DNA from: CAZUCE01 sp964619265 | GTDB lineage: Bacteria > Planctomycetota > UBA1135 > GCA-002686595 | Reading direction: 5' to 3' | Length of the DNA stretch: 64,000 bases | NCBI GenBank assembly: GCA_964619265.1 | Contig: CAZUCE010000015.1 | Span: forward strand, 1 to 64,000 | In this document: piece after piece, positions 54,346 through 62,100 of the stretch | Position numbering within the stretch: the stretch's first letter is position 1 | Layout of the letters: every line of letters begins with the position of its first letter | Translations under genes and position numbers: made by a program | Notes under the pieces: model-generated | Told to the model about the DNA's origin: nothing | The model's input: only the letters and a program-made list of their open reading frames with translations | The model's database searches: none

Positions 54346-56292
54346 TCAAGCACTCTTGGCTTGGTCGCCTGGGTAGTCGGCCGTCGTCACTCGGTTCCGA
54401 CCATTCTGCTTCGAAGCGTAGACCGCTTCGTCGGAGAGCCGCAGAAGGTGATCGATGTCGGTCACCGATTCCAAGTTCTCCGCGCAGCCGATCGAAATCG
54501 TCACGTTCTTCCGGAATTCCCCGAAGTGGACAACATTGGCCTCGACCCGCTTGCGGATTCGCTCTCCGATCATGTGGGCCTCGGTCAGGTCCGCTCCTGG
54601 GCAAATCACCAGGAACTCCTCACCGCCCATGCGGGCCGCAAGGTCGTGCCTACGCACCGAATTCTTGAAGATCCGTGCCGTCTCACGCAGTACGGCATCT
54701 CCGGTGTCGTGCCCGTAGGTGTCGTTCACCGACTTGAAATGGTCGATGTCGACCATCAGCACCGACAGCGGAGATCCGAGCTCCTGGGCCTGATGCCACT
54801 CGCGTTGGAAATGCTCCATAGCGCAGCGACGGTTCGGCAGATGCGTCAAGAAATCCGTGTTCGCGGCCTCCTTCAACTGCCGGTTCATCCGCGCCATCAT
54901 GGTGGCGTTTTTGATGTGAATCTGCTGGTCGCGTTCGACCTGTTCCTGCAACTTCACCAGCCGAATGCCTGCCCGCAGGCGCGCCATCAGAAGGCGCGGC
55001 TTGAACGGCTTGACGATGTAGTCGTCGACTCCGGCTTCGAACGCCTCGAGAATTTGCTCGTCGTCGTCGTTTCCGGTTAGCAGCAGGACGTAGATTCGGC
55101 GGCCGAATCGGCTGCGGCGAAGGGCTCGGCAGAAATCGAGCCCGTCGATATCCGGCATCTCCCAGTCGGTCACAATCACCTGCGGACGAACCTTCAGCGT
55201 CGTCGCAAGCGCTTCCCGGCCGTTCTTCGCGGTATGCACCTCGTGCCCCGCTTCGCGAAGCAGCCGCTCCAGAACGCGCAGGGAAAGGGGATCGTCATCG
55301 ACAGCCAACACCCGAATGCCCGTGGCACGCGAGGCGCTCTGATCGATGGAATCCACGCTTTGAGGCATCTCTGCCCGCTTGGCTAGCGAGGTGATCACCG
55401 AATCGGCCTGTACTTTTTCGGCCAACTCAGCGGTCGGCAGGCCGAGCATCGCACCCCACTCTACCCACTGCTCGAGCACACTCTGGCAGACGTCGTTCAG
55501 GCTGACGCCCATGACTTCCAGGCGCTGACGCAGCTGGTTGAGATCTTCGAGTAGCAACGCGCTCGGGTTCTCGCCCTGCATCGCGAAGTTGGCGATGATC
55601 AGCGCGTCGCGGATCACCCGCCACAGCTCGCGAGAGTACCCATCGAGGTTCTGGTCGGCGCCTTCGTCTTCGATGTTCAGCGCAACTTCGCCGAAGGCAG
55701 CCGGAAGGCCCCACTCGAACATCATGGCCTCGGAGACCTCGCAATGATCGATCCGGAAGGCCTCGGCTTCGAGTTCGCGCTGACTGAGCGATGGGTCGCG
55801 CGTGATGCGGTCGAGAATTTCTGCGTATTCAGCCGGGTGACAACTGGCCAGAGCCAGGCCGCCGATGCGCGAAAGCAGCGCACAGGTAAAGGCCTCGGCC
55901 GGCATCGCGAGGCCAAGACGCTGGGACAGCTCCTGAGCCGCAAGCCCACAAGCCAGCGACAGCGACCAGTACAAGTCGTAGTCAAACGCCTCGCAGACCA
56001 CTTCCCGGCTCCCCGAGACCAAGGTGAAACCGAGCGCCACGCTGGTCACCGTGCGCAGGCCTAGACGCATCGCCGCGTCCTTCAGGGAGCCAACCGGAAC
56101 CGTCGTGGCGGCTTGGGCCGACGACGCAAGCTTCAGGATCCGCCCGGTCAAGGCCGGATCGGCCTGTAGGGTCGCGACCAGCTCGTCGAGCGAGCATTCC
56201 TCCTCTTGAGTCAGAGTGAGAATGCGCATCCCCACGCCATTCGGCGAAGGGAGTTGCCCGGACTGTTTGAGCTCTTCGAACTCTTTACGCAT
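54346..56292 (-). CDS. HDOD-REC-GGDEF diguanylate cyclase
   Basis: 648 aa, three domains: HDOD (about 12-210), receiver (326-445) with acidic pair VDDD, phosphoacceptor Asp376 (IVTDWEMPDIDG) and Lys428 (IVKPF), and diguanylate cyclase (470-640) with GGEEF at 556-560. An inhibitory I-site RxxD (Arg547-Asp550) lies 5 residues before GGEEF, so product inhibition is expected. The receiver keeps all catalytic residues, so it can accept phosphate from an Hpt. HDOD domains have no confirmed enzyme activity and may bind other proteins. Co-directional with the pseudokinase-Hpt gene 65 nt upstream. Confidence 0.93.
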   Translation of the reverse strand: MRKEFEELKQSGQLPSPNGVGMRILTLTQEEECSLDELVATLQADPALTGRILKLASSAQAATTVPVGSLKDAAMRLGLRTVTSVALGFTLVSGSREVVCEAFDYDLYWSLSLACGLAAQELSQRLGLAMPAEAFTCALLSRIGGLALASCHPAEYAEILDRITRDPSLSQRELEAEAFRIDHCEVSEAMMFEWGLPAAFGEVALNIEDEGADQNLDGYSRELWRVIRDALIIANFAMQGENPSALLLEDLNQLRQRLEVMGVSLNDVCQSVLEQWVEWGAMLGLPTAELAEKVQADSVITSLAKRAEMPQSVDSIDQSASRATGIRVLAVDDDPLSLRVLERLLREAGHEVHTAKNGREALATTLKVRPQVIVTDWEMPDIDGLDFCRALRRSRFGRRIYVLLLTGNDDDEQILEAFEAGVDDYIVKPFKPRLLMARLRAGIRLVKLQEQVERDQQIHIKNATMMARMNRQLKEAANTDFLTHLPNRRCAMEHFQREWHQAQELGSPLSVLMVDIDHFKSVNDTYGHDTGDAVLRETARIFKNSVRRHDLAARMGGEEFLVICPGADLTEAHMIGERIRKRVEANVVHFGEFRKNVTISIGCAENLESVTDIDHLLRLSDEAVYASKQNGRNRVTTADYPGDQAKSA

Positions 56293-56357
56293 CGCAGCAG
56301 GGGATGGGAGCTAGTTAGCTGGGTGAAGCAACTCTGGCGATCAAGTCAGCAGGTGAC

Positions 56358-58793
56358 TCAGCCTTTGGAGAGCTCTTGGGAGAGGGCGTTGCAGACGCGC
56401 TCGTACTCCGCTTGGGAGGAGTCGACGAGGCTTTGAGCTGATTCGACGTCGCCGGTGCGGCCGAGCAATTCAATCTGGCGGCACAGCTCAGCGAGCCCCA
56501 TGGCTCCCAGGTTGCCGCAGGAGGATTTCATCGAGTGCGCCGTGCGCTCGAGGGCCTTGGCATCCTTAGCCGAGAGGGCTTCGGTAAGGGCTCCCAGGCG
56601 CGGTGGCATGTCCCGCAAGAACAGGTCGACAAGTTCGCCGAACAAGCCGGGATCATCGTCGCCCCCAAGCTCCTTCAGGCTTTGGACGACATCGGGGTCA
56701 AGCGTGGTTTCAGGGTCGAAGTTCATGGCTTCGTGCAGGTCGAGAGAATGGGAACTCGGGGAGAGCTCACCGGAAAGCAAGCCAGACAGCGCTTCGCCGA
56801 TCTGGTTGGAGGCAATAGGACAAACAAGGCATCCGTCGGCGCCGGCTTCGAGCCAGAGTGTGTCCTCTTTGCCCTCGGCGTCTCCGGTGTCAAGAGCAAC
56901 GATGCGCAGGCGATCTGCACCTGCGGAGCCTGCGGTTCGTACGGCGCGCAAAACCCGGTGCCGCTCGAGAGGATCTGCCGCGCAGTCCAGCAAAACCAGA
57001 TCGTAGACTCCGTCGCTGAACGCATCGGGCAAGGCTTCGAAGCAGTTGATGACATCGACCCGGCACTCCTGGCGCGTCAACCAAGCGGCCACGACGCGCG
57101 CTCGCACGGGGTCGCTCTCGACCAGGATGACCCGGGAGCGAACTTCGGTGGGGGCAACGCCATCGGTCACCTCAACGATCGGAGCCTCGGTCGGGGCGGG
57201 TCCCGATCGGGAGCCATGAACGAACAACAGGGCCTCTTGCAGCCGCTGAACGCGAACGGGTTTCGGGATCCAAGCGTCGATTCCGATTTCGGCGAGCCGC
57301 GCGGGATTTTGGGCGCGGCCAGCGGGAGTGAGTAGAACCACCATGGGGCGCTGGGCGCCGAAGGTCTCGGTCACGTCGCTCACGAAGTCGCGGCCCTGGC
57401 CGCCGTGCAGATCGTCATCGACCAGCACCGTGTCGAACGGCTCGCCTTCCAAGGAAGCCTCGCGCAAAGCCTCCAAGGCTTGAGCGCGATCGCTGGCCTG
57501 GTAGACGATCAGGCCCAGGCGCTCGGTTGCGGCCACCAGGGACTCGCGCGCGCTGGTTCGTGCGTCCACAACGAGCAAGCGCAGTCCCACCAGCGCGCTG
57601 AAGTCGCTGTCGAGATCCGAATGAGGCTTGCGGCTCGCCTCCAGCGGGATCTCAACCCAAAACAGGTTCCCACCCTCGCCTTTGGCGTGTGCACCGAGCT
57701 GCCCGCCCATGACTTCGACCAGCCCGCGAGCCAGGCCCAGCCCCAGGGACAGGTCCAATTCAGCGAGGCTCTCGAGGCTCGAGGGCGAACCTTCGATCAA
57801 GCGAGCCAGTTCCGCCTGGGTATGCACCGGAGCGGAGTCGTGAATTTCGATCCGCAGCGGCCCGGATTCGGCGCCTTCTGTGACGCTGGGTAGCAAGCAC
57901 ACCCGCACTTCGCCGCGATCGGTGGTTTGGATCGACCCACGCATCAGATGACGCACGAGCTGCCCCAACCGGCGCTCATCGCCGAAGAACCAGTCCCCAA
58001 GCTCGGGCGAGACTTCGATGCCAAGCTCAAGGCCTTTCTTCCAAGCCATCGGATAGAGCTCCTCCACGATGGCTTCGAGGCATGCGTGCAGGTGGAAGTC
58101 CTTACGACGCAGCTTCAGGCGTCCGGCTTCGATCCGAGCCAGGTCGAGCACATCACCCAGCAAGCTGATCAGCGTATCGGTCGACCCACCAATCGTCTCG
58201 ACGCAGTCCCGCTGCTCGAGCGTCAGATCGGTCTCTCCGAGCGCATCCGAAATGCGCGCAATGCCGCGCAAGGCCCCGGTGATCTCGGGCGCCAACTCAG
58301 CGAGCAGAGCGCTCTGCCCACGCCGTGAGGATTCGCTCACAGCGAGCCGGCGCTCAAGCTCCGCGATCTTCTCGGCTCCGGCCACCGGCATGGGGCCCGC
58401 AAGGCCAGCCTCAGATTCCTGGTCCCCGGATTCGGGGTTGAGCGGAGCCTCCGCGCTCGAGGGACTCGCTTTGGCCAAGGACCCCTCCGGTTGCGAGGCG
58501 GAAACAGCTTCCGGGGCGTTCGGCACCCGGATGCGCCGCAGAGCTTCAGCGAACGTGCTGCGCATCCGAGCTTCCTCGGAGCGCTGGACCAGCGAGTGGC
58601 CAAGGGCCCCCATACCGAAGGCCGCCAAACCGGCCGTAGCTCCGAGAGCTGCAGTCGTAACCCCGCCTAGGCCAGCCCCAAGCAGGACCGGCCAGGCAGC
58701 ATCAAACGCCGTCCTCCTGCGGTTCCGGAGGGTGTCGGCGTCGTCATGCGGCTGAGGCACGAAGGGGGCGTCGTCGATCGAAGTTGAGCTCAT
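56358..58793 (-). CDS. degenerate hybrid histidine kinase with two receiver domains and intact Hpt
   Basis: 811 aa, ATG at 58793. Membrane-like stretch (about 33-67), coiled coil (about 140-160), HisKA-like region where the phospho-His is Pro169 (LLAELAPEITGAL), HATPase-like region whose N-box Asn is Gly286 (LMRGSIQTT) while a G-box (GLGLARGLVEVMGGQL) remains, so autophosphorylation is not expected. Two receivers follow: the first (404-520) has VDDD and PKPV, the second (553-665) keeps Asp603 but lacks the Lys (LVCPI). The C-terminal Hpt (695-811) keeps His753 (TAHSMKSSCGNLGA). Probably a phosphorelay scaffold feeding the neighbouring REC-GGDEF protein. Confidence 0.85.
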   Translation of the reverse strand: MSSTSIDDAPFVPQPHDDADTLRNRRRTAFDAAWPVLLGAGLGGVTTAALGATAGLAAFGMGALGHSLVQRSEEARMRSTFAEALRRIRVPNAPEAVSASQPEGSLAKASPSSAEAPLNPESGDQESEAGLAGPMPVAGAEKIAELERRLAVSESSRRGQSALLAELAPEITGALRGIARISDALGETDLTLEQRDCVETIGGSTDTLISLLGDVLDLARIEAGRLKLRRKDFHLHACLEAIVEELYPMAWKKGLELGIEVSPELGDWFFGDERRLGQLVRHLMRGSIQTTDRGEVRVCLLPSVTEGAESGPLRIEIHDSAPVHTQAELARLIEGSPSSLESLAELDLSLGLGLARGLVEVMGGQLGAHAKGEGGNLFWVEIPLEASRKPHSDLDSDFSALVGLRLLVVDARTSARESLVAATERLGLIVYQASDRAQALEALREASLEGEPFDTVLVDDDLHGGQGRDFVSDVTETFGAQRPMVVLLTPAGRAQNPARLAEIGIDAWIPKPVRVQRLQEALLFVHGSRSGPAPTEAPIVEVTDGVAPTEVRSRVILVESDPVRARVVAAWLTRQECRVDVINCFEALPDAFSDGVYDLVLLDCAADPLERHRVLRAVRTAGSAGADRLRIVALDTGDAEGKEDTLWLEAGADGCLVCPIASNQIGEALSGLLSGELSPSSHSLDLHEAMNFDPETTLDPDVVQSLKELGGDDDPGLFGELVDLFLRDMPPRLGALTEALSAKDAKALERTAHSMKSSCGNLGAMGLAELCRQIELLGRTGDVESAQSLVDSSQAEYERVCNALSQELSKG

Positions 58794-59102
58794 GGGGGGC
58801 AGTCGCCTTTCGCAAGGGAGCGGAGGGCCTGGGCTGCGCATGCATCGACCTCTGGAACTCGCGATCTGCACGTAGGTCTGAGAAAAATGGCGAAGACCCA
58901 GCCCCACGCTCCGTAGGCCGTCTTGCCGGACCGAGCTCTCCACTCAGAAGGCAAGTTCTTCCCAGTCCTAGGCTGATCCAATCTGGAAGGTCCCGCCGGC
59001 CCAACGAGCTCAGGTCCTTAGTCCCGCGCCGTTCCCCTCCCCCGCGACGTCCTGGGGCGAGGCCGAGTCGGTCGGCCTCGCTTTGGGATCCACCCCTTCG
59101 GA
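58794..59102. other. intergenic region, kinase leader and terminator side
   Basis: 309 nt between the kinase start and the end of the macroglobulin-like gene, both leftward. No coding-like frame is seen. The right end holds the hairpin at 59057-59081; the kinase promoter should lie to its left, with no clear consensus boxes. Confidence 0.6.
59057..59081 (-). terminator. strong hairpin after macroglobulin-like gene
   Basis: A perfect 10-bp stem, GCGAGGCCGA at 59057-59066 and TCGGCCTCGC at 59072-59081 with a 5-nt loop, lies 21 nt past the stop of the leftward gene. On the minus strand the stem is followed by C-rich, not T-rich, sequence, so it looks like a GC-genome terminator that works with Rho or as a 3' end stabiliser. 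Confidence 0.65.
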
Positions 59103-62100
59103 TCAGCGGCCCGGCGCGCGCACCTGAAGAACCACCGCTCCAAGGCGCTCGCCCTGAATCAGGATCGCGTAGCGCTCGACTTGCCTGTCCGGAGGCGGGG
59201 TAACCGAGGTGTAGTCGAACCGGCCGAGCACGTCGGTGGTCCCGTCCTTGTGGAACTGGGGCTCACCGGTCGCGGCGATTCGATAGACCTTCACGTAAAT
59301 GCGGCTGAGCGGCTTGTTCGAATCGCGGTCGCGCACGGTCAAGCGACCGAACGCCTCGACCAATTCCACGTCGAGGCTGCTGGGCTGGAGCAGGACTTGC
59401 CGGCGCAGGGCGCCGTGTCTGGCGACCACCGTGGTCGGCGTGTCGATCAGGTCGGCCGGCAGCTCGAGGATATGAACCTTCAGGCCGTCTTCGCCTGCGA
59501 ATTCCAGGCTGGAGCTGGGTTCCACAAAGGGAACGCCGGCCGCATCGGAGGAATCGAACGGCGCATTGGAGAAGCGGCTCTCCACGTCGAGCGGATAAAA
59601 GCCGACGGTCACCGGGCCCGGGCCACGAAAACGAAGCGCGAAGCTGCCGCCCTCACCGGTCAGCTCGAGCACGGGAGCCTTGGCGGCTTGCACGCTGTTG
59701 GAATGGCCGGTCCGGACGAGACTCGCAACGCCCGTCTCGGCCTGTTCGATCACCGCCAGGCTCGCTTGGAACCGCTCGCGCCAACGGGCGACCGGGTGAT
59801 TCGCGTGGGGCTCGGCCGCAGCGCGCGCTGCGGCGAGGTCTTCCCGAGCGAGCGCCAGCCAACAGGCCAGGTAGTCGCGCTGGAGCCGGGACACCGAAGC
59901 ATTCGGGTCGATTCGCTCGAACTGCTCGATCGCATCTGCGATTCGGTCGCTGGCGAGGAACAGATCGCACAGACGAAGTCGATCGGTCGCGTCGAGGGCC
60001 GGCTTGTGGGCAAGCTCGAGCAGAAGCCGCTCGGACTCGTTCTTTAGGTCGAGGTTGCTGAACGCCCAGGAACCGTTCACGGGCTGGCTGCGCGCGTTGT
60101 GGATCGGTGAGAATTCGATGTGCTCGATGGAGAGATCTTCGAACGGATCCACTTGGAGCAACGGCGACGATACGTAGGGACCCGTCCTGCGCAGGAACGC
60201 TGCCTGGGTCGAGAGGAACTCCCGCGTGCGCTTCGCATCCCGGTGGAAAATCGCTGGAAGCCAAACCTGCTCGACCAGGCCAGCTCGCGGCTCGACCCGA
60301 GCGAGCACCGCTTCCCAAACCGCTCGGTCGCGGAAGCGGCTCTCCATCACGCGCCAGTCGAGGCTCGCTAAACTCTCCTGACCGGCTAGATAAGCCACGA
60401 TTTCCTCCGGACTTCCATGGCGCGCGATCTCCGGCCAGGTCACGCGCCGCGGCTCCACGCGTGTCTGCACCGCGATCGATTCGGCGGGGAAGGAAGCCAG
60501 TCGCTCACCGCCTGTCGTCACGTGCGCAGCGGGGAGTTCGAAGGGTCCTTCGAGCGGAAAGTAGATCCAAGCGACCACCAACTGCTGACCCCAGGGCGGG
60601 ACAGACAGAGACTTCTGGCGTTCGCCCAGCTCACTGTCGAGCGCCAGCGTCCCGGTGGGCAGGGAGAGACTCAGCTCGCCCGTTAGCGCATTCGGGCTCG
60701 GGTTGGTGATCACCCAACGAACGCCGTAGGTGATGCCGGGCTCGAGTTCGCCCAAGTTCTCGGCGGCTTCGCTGCGGGCGAGCTGATCCCGAGTTCGCTG
60801 GTCCTTTGCCCAGTCCGCCCTAAACACCTCGCGGGCCAGCAGAATCGGGCGCTCCTCGCTCGAGTCCGCCAGGGCTTTCGGCTCACGGAGGAACAGGAGC
60901 TGATCCCCCGCCGCTTCCGACGATTCGCTCCAGGGCAGATTCGTCACCGCGAGAGCGACGAGGGCTTCCGCGCCACTGCCCGCCGCTTCCAGGAAGAACT
61001 TCGACACAAAGGCCTCAGCGCGATCGCGCTGCGCGTAGTCCGCCCAGAATTCATGGCCCTCGCAGGGCGGAGGTCCCTGGTCCAGAGTTCGTCGCCACCA
61101 GTGGGTCTCGCTCCAGATCTGGGTGTGGCCGGGCGCGCGATAGAGACTGCGAGCACGGGCCCGGATGCGTTTGATCCTCAAGGCCTCTTCGGCATTCCCC
61201 TTGACCAGGAAGGGGCCACCGGGCTCCGCTTCAAAATCCGAGAAGTCCGTTTCCGAGGGAGCCGGAGCGAGCGCCTCCATTTCCGCGCGAAGTTCTGGGT
61301 CGAGCCAGGCGGACCGCATCGCGGACTGAACCCTCCCCTCCCGCGACCTTCGATCCCAGGGCGAACTCGCCCGCTGCTCTTGCCAGAACGCGCGGGTTCG
61401 ATCCGGGCTCAGTTCGCCGGCCAACAAGGCCTGCTCGATCAAACCTAACTTGGCGAACGCCGCCGGCTCGAGGTAGCGACTCAAGTCTTCACCCAGCAGC
61501 AACCGATCGACGAACGTCTTTTGCAACTTGTTCGCCAGGTAGGGCTTCACGATCCCGGAGAAGAACGAGGGGTCGCGAAACCGCAGGAAGAGGTTCAGCT
61601 CGTGGCAGGCGAATCGTCCGTACAACTCAAGACGCGCTTCAGGCTCGAGCTCATCCCACTCTTTCAGGAAGCTGAACTTCTCGAGCTCCGGATCCGCGCA
61701 GACCTCAAGCAGCAGATCGAACGTTTTTTCGAGGCTACCGGTCACCATCCAACGGTTCTCTGCGGGCCGCCCTTCCGGCAGCGGTTGCCCCGAGCGGAGC
61801 ACGCGCAGCTCACTGGAGTAGCTGATCGCTTCCGGCCCCGCCTGGGCCGGTTCGTGACGAAGCTCGCGCGGCGACCAGTCCACAGATTCCGCAAACACGC
61901 GCCCGGCGACCTGCTGCTCGCCGTCCAAGGCGCAGACCTCGATCCAGTTGCGGCCGCGGAGCTGCCCCAGATCGAGAACGATGCGACCCTGCTCGTCCGG
62001 GCGTAGGTTGGGCAGCACCAACCCGGGTTCGGGCAAGAAGCTGCGGTCCGCGAAGTTGAGACCCGACGGGGCGGTTGGCGGACTCGAAAGGAGAGCGTCC

